Source: Streptomyces orinoci (lineage in GTDB: Bacteria; Actinomycetota; Actinomycetes; Streptomycetales; Streptomycetaceae). From it: a DNA stretch of 64,000 nucleotides. The notes under the pieces were generated by a model. It did no database searches, was not told the origin of the DNA, and saw only the letters and a list, made by a program, of their open reading frames with translations. Shown piece by piece: positions 18,854 to 30,083 of the stretch. A program made the position numbers and the translations under genes. The stretch covers positions 62,001 to 126,000 of the forward strand of contig NZ_PHNC01000008.1 of assembly GCF_003121295.1 (NCBI RefSeq), read 5' to 3'. Each line of letters starts with the position of its first letter. Positions within the stretch are counted from its first letter, which is position 1.

Positions 18854-19476
18854 GCCAGGATGACCAGTTGCACCCGGTCCCGGGCGTTCAGCTTGGTCAG
18901 CAGCCGGCTCACATAGGTCTTGACGGTACCCACGGTGATGAACAGCGCTTCGGCTATCTCGGCGTTGGTCATCCCCCGCCCCACCAGCACCAGCACCTCC
19001 CGCTCCCGCTGGGTGACCCCGGTGAGCGCCGGGCAGTCGGGGGCGGGCCCGGGCCGGGCGGCGAACTCCGCGATCAGCCGCGCGGTCACCCCGGGGGCGA
19101 TCAGCCCGTCCCCGGCGGCGACCACCCGCACCCCGTCCAGAATGGCCTCCAGGGCCATGTCCTTGACCAGGAACCCGCTGGCCCCCGCCCGCAGCGCCGC
19201 ATACACATAGTCGTCATCGTCGAAGGTGGTCAGCATCAACACCTTCGCCCCACCCGGCCCTTGGGTGATCAGCCGGGTGGCCTCGATGCCGTCCATGCCC
19301 GGCATCCGGATGTCCATCACCACCACATCCGGCTCGGCGGTACGGGCCAGCCGCACCGCCTCCGCGCCGTCCGCGGCCTCCCCGGCCACCTCCAGGTCCT
19401 CGGTGTCCGTGATCACCATCTGCAGCGCGGTGCGCACCAGCGCCTGGTCGTCGGCGAGCAGCACCCGGGTGGTCAT
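18820..19476 (-). CDS. LuxR/NarL-family response regulator
   Basis: This 218-residue two-component regulator has a receiver domain (1-120) with acidic pocket Asp9/Asp10, phosphoacceptor Asp55 in VVVMDIRMPG and the conserved Lys near 105. A NarL-type HTH follows (about 150-215: LTGVTQREREVLVLVGRGMTNAEIA is the region, recognition helix VGTVKTYVSRLL). The ATG at 19476 overlaps the kinase stop by ATGA, so the pair is translationally coupled. It is encoded divergently from an ABC exporter at 20,802-22,555, which is its likely target. It overlaps the convergent DUF1992 gene at its 3' end. Confidence 0.95.
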   Translation of the reverse strand: MTTRVLLADDQALVRTALQMVITDTEDLEVAGEAADGAEAVRLARTAEPDVVVMDIRMPGMDGIEATRLITQGPGGAKVLMLTTFDDDDYVYAALRAGASGFLVKDMALEAILDGVRVVAAGDGLIAPGVTARLIAEFAARPGPAPDCPALTGVTQREREVLVLVGRGMTNAEIAEALFITVGTVKTYVSRLLTKLNARDRVQLVILAYESGLVTPSP

Positions 19477-20675
19477 CGCACCCCCGCCGGAACCGGCAGC
19501 CGGGCCGCCACCCGGAAACCGCCCCCGGGACGCGGCGCGGCGGTGAACTCGCCATGCAGCAGGGCCACTCGCTCCCGCATCCCGGTCAGCCCGTACCCCT
19601 GGCCGCCGCCGTTCTGCGCCCGGCCCCCGGCGTCCACCACCTCGATGGCGACCTCCTCGGGCCGGCAGTCGATGGACACCCGGCAGGAACCGGAACCCGC
19701 GTGCCGCACCACATTGGTCACCGACTCCTGGACGATCCGGAACGCCGACAGATCGATCTCCGGTGGCAGCGGCCGCCGTTCGCCCCGCCACCGCACCTCC
19801 ACCCTGACCCCGGCGGCCGTGGTGGCCTCGGCCAGCCGCTCCACATCCGCCAGCCCGGGCATCGACTGCCCCAAGGCCCCGTCCTCCCGCCCCGGTTCGG
19901 CCTGACGGAGCGCGCCCAGCATCCGGCGCAGCCCGGACAGGGTCTCCCGGCCGGTCAGTTCCACCTCGCGCAGCGCCTGCCGGGCGCGGGCCGGCTGGGT
20001 CTCGATGACCCGGCCCGCGGCCCCCGCCTGGAGGGCGATGATGCCGATGCTGTGCGCCACCATGTCATGCAACTCCCGGGCGATGCGCAGGCGTTCGGCA
20101 GTCACGGCCTGGGCCGCGGTGCGCTCGGCCAGCTGCCGGGCGTGCTCCTGGGACTGGCGCAGCGAGTTGCCGATCAGCCACGCCACCACCGTGCACAGCA
20201 CCACCACCAGCTCGGCCGAGAGGGCGATGGGCCAGCCGCACAGCACCCGCAGCACCAGATAGGCGGCTGGCATGCCGAGGGCCGTGGCGGCGGCGATGTT
20301 CCCGGTCCGGCGTGGCTGGACCGCGGTGAGGAAGCACAGCGCCACATCGACTGGCAGGGACTGCAGCAGCGGGATCCCGCCGACGGCCAGGTTGCCGGTC
20401 ACCAGGATGGCGGCGAGGAGCAGCAGCCACAGGGCCGCCAGCGGCCGTCGTCCCAGCAGGATCGAGGCCCACAGCGTCGTGCCGGCGGCCAGTGCCAGGA
20501 ACAGCAGACCGTCCCAGCGGTAGAGCTGGAAGGCGGGGAAGGCTTCCGGACCCCACTCCCCGGGCAGCCTGACCCTCGCCAGATAGGTCAAAGCGGTACA
20601 GGCGCACCAGGCGAGAGCCGTCCAGGCGCCTGGCGGCACCCGTTTGATCAGGGGAAGGGGCGGTGTGACGTGCAT
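19473..20675 (-). CDS. Sensor histidine kinase, HisKA_3 type
   Basis: This 400-residue membrane sensor kinase has five to six hydrophobic segments in residues 15-185. The HisKA_3 dimerisation box ERLRIARELHDMVAHS follows, with the phospho-accepting His, and then an HATPase_c domain (FRIVQESVTNVVRHAG for the N box, GYGLTGMRERV for the G box). There is no extracytoplasmic domain of any size, so it resembles the intramembrane-sensing kinases that accompany ABC exporters. The cognate regulator is the overlapping downstream gene. The 126-bp gap to the ABC operon holds both promoters. Confidence 0.94.
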   Translation of the reverse strand: MHVTPPLPLIKRVPPGAWTALAWCACTALTYLARVRLPGEWGPEAFPAFQLYRWDGLLFLALAAGTTLWASILLGRRPLAALWLLLLAAILVTGNLAVGGIPLLQSLPVDVALCFLTAVQPRRTGNIAAATALGMPAAYLVLRVLCGWPIALSAELVVVLCTVVAWLIGNSLRQSQEHARQLAERTAAQAVTAERLRIARELHDMVAHSIGIIALQAGAAGRVIETQPARARQALREVELTGRETLSGLRRMLGALRQAEPGREDGALGQSMPGLADVERLAEATTAAGVRVEVRWRGERRPLPPEIDLSAFRIVQESVTNVVRHAGSGSCRVSIDCRPEEVAIEVVDAGGRAQNGGGQGYGLTGMRERVALLHGEFTAAPRPGGGFRVAARLPVPAGVR

Positions 20676-20801
20676 GCGGCGGATGGTAGCCAGCTGATCG
20701 GTGACCGGTCATCGGCCCGGGGACCTACCTCCAGGGATGACATCCGGCCGCTGCGATTGCCCACGCTGGTGTGATGCCGGACCGGCCCCGCGCCGGACAC
20801 C

Positions 20802-21722
20802 GTGGACGCCGTGATCGAAGTCCATGAACTGACCAAACGCTATGGCCGTACCACCGCCGTCAACGGCCTGACCTTCACCGTGCGCCCCGGGCATGTCACC
20901 GGGTTCCTCGGTCCCAATGGCGCCGGCAAGTCCACCACCCTGCGCATGATCCTCGGTCTGAACGCGCCCACCAGCGGCACCGTCACCGTGGGCGGCCAGG
21001 TGTTCCGGGACCGCCCGCGCGGACTGCGTCAGGTCGGCGCGCTGCTGGACGCCCACGATGTCCACGGCGGGCGGAGCGCCGCCGCCCACCTCTCGGCGCT
21101 GGCCCACAGCAACCGCATCCCGGCCGCCCGGGTGGCCCGGGTGCTGGAGGAGGTGGGCCTCACCGCCGCGGCCCGCCGCCGGATCGGCGGATTCTCACTG
21201 GGCATGAAGCAGCGGCTGGGCATCGCCACCGCGCTGCTCGGCGACCCGCCGGTGCTGCTCTTCGACGAGCCGCTCAACGGCCTCGATCCGGAAGGGGTGT
21301 TGTGGGTGCGCGGCCTGTTCCAGCGGCTGGCCGCCGAGGGGCGCACCGTGTTTGTCTCCAGCCATCTGATGAGCGAGATGGAGAACACCGCGGACCATCT
21401 GGTGGTCATCGGCCGGGGTGAACTGATCGCCGATGAGAGCCTGGCGGCGTTCTCCGCCCGGGGCAACCGGCTGAGCGTGACGGTACGCACTCCCGACGCC
21501 GAGCGGCTGGCCCCGCTGCTGACCGCAGAGGGCGCGGCGGTGCGCCACGAGGACGAGCGCACCCTCTCCGTCACCGGGCTGCCCGCCGACCGCATCGGCG
21601 AACTCGCCTTTCAGCACCGGGTGCTGCTGCAAGAACTGGCCACCCAGGCCGCCTCCCTGGAGCGCGCCTTTATGGAACTCACCGCCGACCGCGCCGAATT
21701 CCTCGCCGGAGACCCCCGATGA
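20802..21722 (+). CDS. ABC transporter ATP-binding protein
   Basis: This ATPase subunit of about 306 residues is of the drug/antibiotic exporter (BcrA/DrrA-like) group. It has Walker A GPNGAGKST, the signature region FSLGMKQRLGIA and Walker B VLLFDEPLNGLDPEG. The C-terminal 80 residues carry the extra domain seen in exporters. Two in-frame GTG codons, 20802 and 20811, could start it; the second gives MIEVHELTKRYG, which fits the family better, but neither has a clear ribosome site. The stop overlaps the permease ATG as ATGA. Together with the divergent kinase/regulator pair this looks like a signal-responsive exporter module. Confidence 0.93.
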   Translation: MDAVIEVHELTKRYGRTTAVNGLTFTVRPGHVTGFLGPNGAGKSTTLRMILGLNAPTSGTVTVGGQVFRDRPRGLRQVGALLDAHDVHGGRSAAAHLSALAHSNRIPAARVARVLEEVGLTAAARRRIGGFSLGMKQRLGIATALLGDPPVLLFDEPLNGLDPEGVLWVRGLFQRLAAEGRTVFVSSHLMSEMENTADHLVVIGRGELIADESLAAFSARGNRLSVTVRTPDAERLAPLLTAEGAAVRHEDERTLSVTGLPADRIGELAFQHRVLLQELATQAASLERAFMELTADRAEFLAGDPR

Positions 21723-22555
21723 CCCTGACCGCCGTACCCGCCGCCGCCACCGAGCCGTCCGCCCGTTTCCGGGATCTGCTGCACAGCGAGTGGATCAAGC
21801 TCTGGTCGCTGCGCTCCATCCGCTGGGCCTTTCTGCTGGGCGGGCTGGCCATCATCGGGATCAACGCCAGCGCCGCCATGGCCGACTACAACAACTGGCC
21901 GCACTACTCCCCGGCGATGCAGGCCGACCCCTGGATGTGGGGGCTGCGGGACTCCTTCACCAACGAGGGCGGCATGGTGCTGATGCTGGTCGCCGGCAGC
22001 ATGGGGGCCATCACCCTGGTCGGGGAGTACGGCACCGGGCTGATCCGGACCACCTTCGGGGCCGTCCCCGACCGCCGTTCGGTGGTACTGGCCAAGACCG
22101 CCGTGGTCACCGTGGTGTTCACCGGGTTCGGTCTGGCGGTCGTCATCGCCTCCTACCTGGCCGGCAATTCCATCCTCGCCGGGCGGCATGCCGACGCCTC
22201 GCTCAGCTCGCCCGGCGCGGTCCGGGTGCTGGCGGCGTCGGTGCTGCTCTCCCCGCTGGCTGCGCTGGCCGGTCTGGGCCTTGGCGCGATCATCCGGCAC
22301 AGCGCCACCACCATGGTCACCACCGCCTTCGTCCTGTTGCTGCTGCCCAACTTGTTCACCGAGCGCCGTTGGTGGTCGGCCGCCGTCAACCACGCCATGC
22401 TGTACTCGGCCTGGCGGCGGCTGGTTGACAGCAACCCCCAGTATCCGGCGGTGTTGCACCGGGCCTCCGTCGGCGGGTCCTGGACGGTGTTCGCGGTGTG
22501 GTCGCTGCTGGCGGTCGTGGTCGCGGTGGTGCTGGTGGACCGGCGCGATGTCTGA
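21719..22555 (+). CDS. ABC transporter permease
   Basis: This 278-residue membrane protein has about six transmembrane segments: residues 35-55, 95-120, 125-160, 180-210, 215-235 and 255-275. The motif FRDLLHSEWIKLWSLRS near the N-terminus is typical of ABC-2 type permeases of Streptomyces. It is coupled by ATGA overlap to the ATPase gene. The substrate is unknown; the context of an intramembrane kinase suggests peptide antibiotic or cell-envelope stress defence, which is inference. Confidence 0.91.
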   Translation: MTLTAVPAAATEPSARFRDLLHSEWIKLWSLRSIRWAFLLGGLAIIGINASAAMADYNNWPHYSPAMQADPWMWGLRDSFTNEGGMVLMLVAGSMGAITLVGEYGTGLIRTTFGAVPDRRSVVLAKTAVVTVVFTGFGLAVVIASYLAGNSILAGRHADASLSSPGAVRVLAASVLLSPLAALAGLGLGAIIRHSATTMVTTAFVLLLLPNLFTERRWWSAAVNHAMLYSAWRRLVDSNPQYPAVLHRASVGGSWTVFAVWSLLAVVVAVVLVDRRDV

Positions 22556-22793
22556 ATACCTCCGTGACCTTGTTCACTTCCCTCACCGCGGAGTGAGCGA
22601 ACTACGCACAACTCGACCGCAATTGCCGCGATCGATACTGCGCTGAGTGCATCCGGATCTATTGATTCCGCTCCTACTTCTTGTCATGCTCGCCACTTCG
22701 CGCTTCCGTCCGCTACGGTTCCAACCGCCTCGGCGGTGCCGTGGCGCAACGGGGCCGATGGCTTGACCAGCCATCACAAGACGGGGAGAGCCA

Positions 22794-23708
22794 ATGAGGG
22801 GGAGAGGACAACCGGGGCGCCGGTGGGCCAGATGTCTGGCCGCGTCCGCCGGAGCCCTGATGCTGATCACGGGCACCGGCGGAGTCGCCATGGGCGCCGC
22901 CCGGCAGGCGGCCGACGGCCCCACGCCCTCCGCCTCCGCCTCTTCCTCCGCCCCGCACCTGACGTACTTCGGCCCCATGCCCAGGATCGAGGTGGGCGGA
23001 AAGGTCTGGTTCACCCTCGACGGCGCACCGGCCGGTACCGACGAGGTGACCGTCAGCTCACCCGCCCTGGTCAAGCCGATCGCGCTCACCTTGGAGAAAA
23101 AGGACGGCACCCGGTTCGTCCAGAACGGCGGGTCGGCCGACGACCACCAGGTCCGCGACGATGTGAGTCCTGGAACGTACCCGGTCACCGCCACCAGCCA
23201 TGGCCACACCCTGGCCACCGCCTCGCTCGCCCTGGCCGCCAAGGGCTCGGCGGACATCGGCCGCTTTGTCATCGGCCCAAGGGGCGCGTTCCCGGGCAGT
23301 GACACCTCCGCCGCCGTACATCCCGGCGCCGAGGTCACCGTGGTGCTCACCGACCACCAGCCCGACCCGGACGAGGACTCCCTCACCGTCAAGTCTCCTG
23401 CCTTCGAGCACCCGTTGACCCTGAAGCAGGGCGCGGACGATCCCGGCTGCAAATGCGATGACGGGTCCACGCTCTATGGCGGACACACCAGGCTCCGCGA
23501 TGACCTCAAGTCCGGCCGGTATCCCATGACCGTGGTCAGCCACCACGGCAAACAGACCACCACCCGGCAGTTCCAGGTGACCGGCGAGCCCGTCGCCGAT
23601 GACGGCCCCGGCCCCTGGACGATCGGCGGCATCGTGGCCGCCGTGCTGGTGGTACTCGCGGCGGCCGGACTGGCCGTACGCCGGCGGCGTAAGGCCGCCG
23701 CCTCCTGA
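22794..23708 (+). CDS. Secreted, C-terminally membrane-anchored protein (cassette copy 1)
   Basis: This 304-residue surface protein is of unknown function. A signal peptide (about 1-35, cut near AMGAARQA) is followed by two beta-rich segments that look like internal repeats. Each has a cysteine- or Gly-rich turn and a conserved close: DVSPGTYPVTATSHG and DLKSGRYPMTVVSHHG. The pattern suggests two Ig-like or surface adhesion folds. CKCDD near residue 220 holds the only cysteines outside the leader. The end is one transmembrane helix (WTIGGIVAAVLVVLAAAG) and a basic RRRRKAAAS tail, so it is anchored with its bulk outside. GGGGAGAG precedes the ATG. It lies just upstream of a secreted serine protease, and the same pair recurs at 40.6-43.6 kb. 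Confidence 0.82.
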   Translation: MRGRGQPGRRWARCLAASAGALMLITGTGGVAMGAARQAADGPTPSASASSSAPHLTYFGPMPRIEVGGKVWFTLDGAPAGTDEVTVSSPALVKPIALTLEKKDGTRFVQNGGSADDHQVRDDVSPGTYPVTATSHGHTLATASLALAAKGSADIGRFVIGPRGAFPGSDTSAAVHPGAEVTVVLTDHQPDPDEDSLTVKSPAFEHPLTLKQGADDPGCKCDDGSTLYGGHTRLRDDLKSGRYPMTVVSHHGKQTTTRQFQVTGEPVADDGPGPWTIGGIVAAVLVVLAAAGLAVRRRRKAAAS

Positions 23709-23845
23709 CACCCACGTCCCCCACGGCGTGGTTCCCCGGCGCGGCACGCCCCCACGGTTTCCCGTGCGCCCCGCCCGGTTGTTCTCCCTCTCCCTCGGCC
23801 GGTCCCGGCCGGAGGGACAACCCCTCATGGCGAAGAAGGTTTTCC

Positions 23846-25801
23846 TTGCGAACCTCACGCACACGAATACGCCGGATCGCCGTCTCGGCGATCGGCGCCG
23901 CGGTGTTCCTGACCAGCGGGGCCACCCTGGCACACGCCGATGGCGGCAAGCCCGGACCCGCCCCGACGCACACCGCCGCCGCGCCGAACGGCACCAGACC
24001 CGGCGGCAAACCCGGTACCGCTCCGGCGCCGAAGAAGCCCGCGCCCACCGCGAGCAGCACCACGGCCGCCAACTCCGGCCCGGTGGACAAGGGCTTCACC
24101 GACGCGGACGCTCTCCGGTTCTGGACCCCTGAGCGGATGGCCTCGGCGGTGGACCCCGCCCGCCCCGCGGCGCCCCCCAAGGGCAAGGCCCGGCGGCCGG
24201 CGCCCAGCCGCAGTGGGGTGGCCGCCGATATGCCGACCGCCGAGCACATCCTGGGCCTGAAGTCCGTTGGCGCGCTCTTCAGTTACAAGCAGGACCCGAC
24301 CACCGGCCAGATGCATGCCCACAACTGCTCCGCCAGCGTGGTGGAGAGCCCCGGGCGCGACCTGATCCTCACCGCGGGGCACTGCGCCGGCGGCAAGGCG
24401 GTCATCTTTGTTCCCTGGTACGCCACCGAAAAGCCGTTGGACCAGCAGCAGTTCGGCTTTTTCCGGGTCGCCGACTGGTTCACCGACAGCCGGTTTTCCC
24501 AGGGTCACCAGATCAAGACCAAGGAATCGGACCTGGACTTCTCCTTCGGCCGGCTGGAGCCCTCGGCGAGCGGCCAGAAGGTCCAGGACGTGGTGGGCGC
24601 CAACACCCTGGCCCGTACGCCCAGTTTCAACAACAATGTGACCATGGTCGGCTACCCGATGGCCAAGTACGAGCCCGAGGACCATCCGGTACGCTGCCCC
24701 ACCCAGACCTGGGCGCTGCCCGGCTATTACCAGATCCAGGCCCTGTGCCACGGGATGTACAGCGGCACCTCCGGCGGCCCCTGGTACTCCAAGGTGGACT
24801 GGGCCAAGGGCACCGGCGAGATCATCGGCAATGTCGGCGGCTACAACGGCGGCGGCAATGACGCCAATGTGGACTGGCTGACCTACAGCCCCGTGCACGG
24901 CGACTGGTTCTTCCGCCTCTATGAGGAGGCCAAGGCCAACCAGCATGTCGGTCACGGCAGTTCCTATGAGCAGCCCCCGCTGCCGTACTCCATGGGCGGC
25001 GGCGACACCTGGAAGCACGCCAAGCTGATGGCCTCCGGCGACTTCAACGGCAACGGCCACAGCGACATGATCGTGGTGTGGACCGACGGCGAGGTCACCA
25101 TGTACTACAGCGATGGCAAGGGCCACTTCACCAGTGAGCGCCAGCTGGTGGCGAAGGACTCCATCTGGAAGGACGCCGAGACCATCACCGCGGGCGACTT
25201 CACCGGCTCCAACCAGTTCGACCTGATGGTGCGCTGGGTGGACGGGGAGGTCACGCTCTATGGCGATGTGGGCTCCAACGGCCTCAACTGGGCCGGCAAG
25301 CAGCTGGTCGATCCCAAGAAGACCGACCTGTGGAAGCACGCCACCCAGATCGCCGCGGGCCGCTTCGGTTCCTCCCAGTACGTCACCGACCTGATGGTGC
25401 GCTGGTCCGACGGCGAGCTCACCCTCTACACCAATGTGGGCGCCGGCGGCTTCGGCCAGGAGCACAAGCTCAAGGACAAGAACGAGACCTGGACCCATGC
25501 CACCCTGCTCACCAGCGGTGAGTTCTCCGGCAGCGCCCGGTGGGACCTGATGGTCCAGTGGTCCGACGGTGAGCTCGACAACTACGTCAACACCAACCCC
25601 TCCGGCCTGGGCAACGAGGCCCGCATCCAGGACCCCAACGGTCTGTGGACCCACAACACGGTGATGACCACCGGCAACTTCACTGCCAATGGCCGCACCG
25701 ACGATGTCGTGGTCCGCTGGTCCGACGGTGAGACCACCATGTACATGGACTCCACCACCAACCACATGGGCATCGAGGAAAACCTCGTCCCCCACGCGTA
25801 A
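23846..25801 (+). CDS. Secreted trypsin-like serine protease with five C-terminal FG-GAP-like repeats (cassette copy 1)
   Basis: This 651-residue exoprotein has a signal peptide (residues 1-31, ending LAHADGG), a Pro/Ala/Lys linker to about 115 and an S1-type protease domain to about 375. The triad is His in LTAGHCAGG, Asp in ESDLDFSFG and Ser in GTSGGPW. Residues 388-651 are five repeats of about 52 residues of the form W-x-A, AGDF, G, DLMVRW-DGE-TLY, likely a five-bladed propeller. The start is a TTG at 23846 preceded by AAGAAGG; the paralogue at 42,617 uses the same TTG context, which supports it over the out-of-frame ATG at 23827. It follows the anchor-protein gene by 137 bp. The repeat domain probably binds glycan or cell wall; that is inference. 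Confidence 0.9.
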   Translation: MRTSRTRIRRIAVSAIGAAVFLTSGATLAHADGGKPGPAPTHTAAAPNGTRPGGKPGTAPAPKKPAPTASSTTAANSGPVDKGFTDADALRFWTPERMASAVDPARPAAPPKGKARRPAPSRSGVAADMPTAEHILGLKSVGALFSYKQDPTTGQMHAHNCSASVVESPGRDLILTAGHCAGGKAVIFVPWYATEKPLDQQQFGFFRVADWFTDSRFSQGHQIKTKESDLDFSFGRLEPSASGQKVQDVVGANTLARTPSFNNNVTMVGYPMAKYEPEDHPVRCPTQTWALPGYYQIQALCHGMYSGTSGGPWYSKVDWAKGTGEIIGNVGGYNGGGNDANVDWLTYSPVHGDWFFRLYEEAKANQHVGHGSSYEQPPLPYSMGGGDTWKHAKLMASGDFNGNGHSDMIVVWTDGEVTMYYSDGKGHFTSERQLVAKDSIWKDAETITAGDFTGSNQFDLMVRWVDGEVTLYGDVGSNGLNWAGKQLVDPKKTDLWKHATQIAAGRFGSSQYVTDLMVRWSDGELTLYTNVGAGGFGQEHKLKDKNETWTHATLLTSGEFSGSARWDLMVQWSDGELDNYVNTNPSGLGNEARIQDPNGLWTHNTVMTTGNFTANGRTDDVVVRWSDGETTMYMDSTTNHMGIEENLVPHA

Positions 25802-25819
25802 CACCCCCAGCACAGCCCG

Positions 25820-25857
25820 CTGCCGCCCCCGCCCTTGTCCATATGCGGGGGCGGCAG
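25820..25857. terminator. Strong hairpin terminator after the protease gene
   Basis: A perfect 13-bp stem (CTGCCGCCCCCGC with its complement) and a 12-base loop lie 19 bases after the protease stop. There is no U tract, which is usual in Streptomyces. Confidence 0.8.
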
Positions 25858-26034
25858 CGGCCGTCTCGGAACCCCGAGGCGTCCAGCTCCAGCTCGACCG
25901 TGCCCACGGCGCAGTCCAGCCCGGCCGCCGCCGCGAAACGGCCGTCCCCCGAACGGACCACCCATCCCGGTGAACCCCCCAACCACCGTCTCGGCCCATC
26001 GGGGCATGACCAGACCGCCCCCATGTACTAGAGT

Positions 26035-26052
26035 TATCTCGACATCGAGATA
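26035..26052. promoter_or_regulatory. Perfect palindrome in the aconitase promoter region
   Basis: TATCTCGACATCGAGATA has two perfect 8-base arms around CA, 132 bases before the aconitase start. It is a strong candidate operator for an unknown dimeric regulator, lying upstream of a second palindrome. Confidence 0.6.
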
Positions 26053-26084
26053 TCTGCCGAGAGGGCGTACCGGCGTCGCGTCAC

Positions 26085-26113
26085 TAAGGCGTACCTAAGT
26101 TAGGTGAACCTTA
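26085..26113. promoter_or_regulatory. Candidate iron box (DmdR/IdeR type) upstream of aconitase
   Basis: A 29-base near-palindrome is centred on ACCTAAGTTAGGT, with outer arms TAAGG and CCTTA. Its right part, CTAAGTTAGGTGAACCTTA (26095-26113), matches about 15 of 19 positions of the IdeR/DmdR consensus. Aconitase is an iron-sulfur enzyme, so iron control would make sense. The match was counted by eye. Confidence 0.5.
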
Positions 26114-26184
26114 TCGCATGGGCGTGACCATGGAACGGCAGCATTGCCGCGGTACGCGCATTCATGCACATGAAGGAGACTGTC

Positions 26185-28989
<2,805 letters not shown>

Positions 28990-28996
28990 CCGGACC

Positions 28997-29073
28997 GCGC
29001 CGCGCGTTGTGCGCGGCGCCCCCGACACGACGGCGGCCCCTCGGGACCTGGTGAGGTCCGGTGGGGCCGCCGT
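28997..29073. terminator. Two tandem hairpins downstream of aconitase
   Basis: The first stem is GCGCCGCGC with loop GTTGT (28997-29019). The second pairs GACGGCGGCCCC with GGGGCCGCCGT (29029-29073) around an inner GGACCT/AGGTCC stem. A near-copy of the second lies at 34,741-34,800, beside the full-length form of the gene fragment that follows. Confidence 0.75.
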
Positions 29074-29101
29074 TTGTCGTCGTTCTCGCCGTGAGGCGCT
29101 G

Positions 29102-29190
29102 CTATGTGGCGGGCGCCCAGCCCTCGCCGAGCCGGGCATCGATCCGGTCCAGCCGCTCCAGGACCGCGCGCCGGCCGATGACGAGCCGGC
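29102..29190 (-). pseudogene. C-terminal remnant of the coiled-coil protein gene (full copy at 34,812)
   Basis: The minus strand reads RAVLERLDRIDARLGEG, then a TAG at 29102. The full-length gene at 34,812-35,231 ends AVLERLDRIDTRLCASG. Only about 25 codons of homology remain before the sequence changes into the 3' end of the hydrolase gene. The copy is about three-quarters identical, so the duplication is not very recent. Together with the terminator copy it shows that this place was once the junction between aconitase and the coiled-coil gene. Confidence 0.65.
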
Positions 29191-29198
29191 TCGTGGTT

Positions 29199-30083
29199 CT
29201 ACCTCTGCGCGGGCGACGACTGCTGCGGGAGGCGGCGGACGAAGTCCAGCAGCAGGGTGCAGAACGCCGCGGGCCGTTCCAGCGGCGCGAGATGTCCGGC
29301 ACCGGGGATGACGGTGGTCCGACCCACATCGAGGTCGCGGACCAGGCCCTCGCCGCCCTCGTGGAAGTCGGGCATGTCGTGCTCGCCGACGCCGACCAGA
29401 GCGGGCACGCCCCTGAGCGTGCGCAGCGCCGCCGGGCCCGTGCCGAGGGGATCCGCCGCCTGCGGCGGTTCGCCGTGGGTGAGCTGTTCGGTCAGCCGGC
29501 GGTGGAGCATGCGGGCGGCGTGGGCGCGTACCTCCTCGGTGGCCCCGGCCGAGGTCCACGCCTCGACGCCGGCCTTCACCGCGGCGTCCAGGTCGCCGGC
29601 GGCCAGCGCCGTCCGTTCGGCCTCCCAGGCGGCGTCCAGACGTGGGGAGGCGGGCTGGTCGTGGGGCCGGTACCCGACCAGTACCAGGCCCTCCACCCGC
29701 TCGGGTGCCGTGACGGCGGCCTGGAGTGCCACCAAGGCGCCCAGTGAATTCCCGGCGAGCACAAAGCGGTCGGCCCCGAGGTGGTCGAGCGTGTCGAGCA
29801 CATCCGACCAGGGGGCCACCTCGCGGCGGTCGGGCACGGTCGCGTCGCCGTGACCGGGCAGGTCCAGGGCGATGGCCCGCACGCCCGCCTCGGCGAGCAG
29901 CGGGAGGTGGGCATCCCACATGGTGCGGTCGGTGGGCCGGGCGTGCAGCAGGACGACGGGCCGTCCCCGGCCTGCCTCGGTGGAGGGAAGCAGCATGGCT
30001 TGAGGTGCCTTCTTCGGTGAGTGGGTGGGCGAGGTCCGGCCGGCGTGGAGGGAAGCGGCCGCTGCCGCGGGGATGCGGGTCAT
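29199..30083 (-). CDS. Alpha/beta hydrolase
   Basis: This serine hydrolase of 265 to 294 residues has the alpha/beta fold. The oxyanion/early motif is VVLLHARPTD, the nucleophile elbow is LAGNSLGALVA with the Ser in GNSLG, an Asp lies near VGVGEHDMPDF, and the terminal catalytic His is in GAGHLAPLERP. The substrate is unknown; similar proteins act as esterases, lactonases or haloperoxidase-like enzymes. Two starts are possible: ATG 30083, coupled by ATGA to the upstream remnant, giving MTRIPAAAAAS, or ATG 29996, giving MLLPSTEAG, which fits the fold core better. It is the last gene of an operon led by an XRE regulator. Confidence 0.85.
   Translation of the reverse strand: MTRIPAAAAASLHAGRTSPTHSPKKAPQAMLLPSTEAGRGRPVVLLHARPTDRTMWDAHLPLLAEAGVRAIALDLPGHGDATVPDRREVAPWSDVLDTLDHLGADRFVLAGNSLGALVALQAAVTAPERVEGLVLVGYRPHDQPASPRLDAAWEAERTALAAGDLDAAVKAGVEAWTSAGATEEVRAHAARMLHRRLTEQLTHGEPPQAADPLGTGPAALRTLRGVPALVGVGEHDMPDFHEGGEGLVRDLDVGRTTVIPGAGHLAPLERPAAFCTLLLDFVRRLPQQSSPAQR

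Noticed and set aside
23827..23860. ATG 23827 as the start of the first protease
   Set aside because: It is not in the protease frame; the paralogue supports the TTG at 23846.
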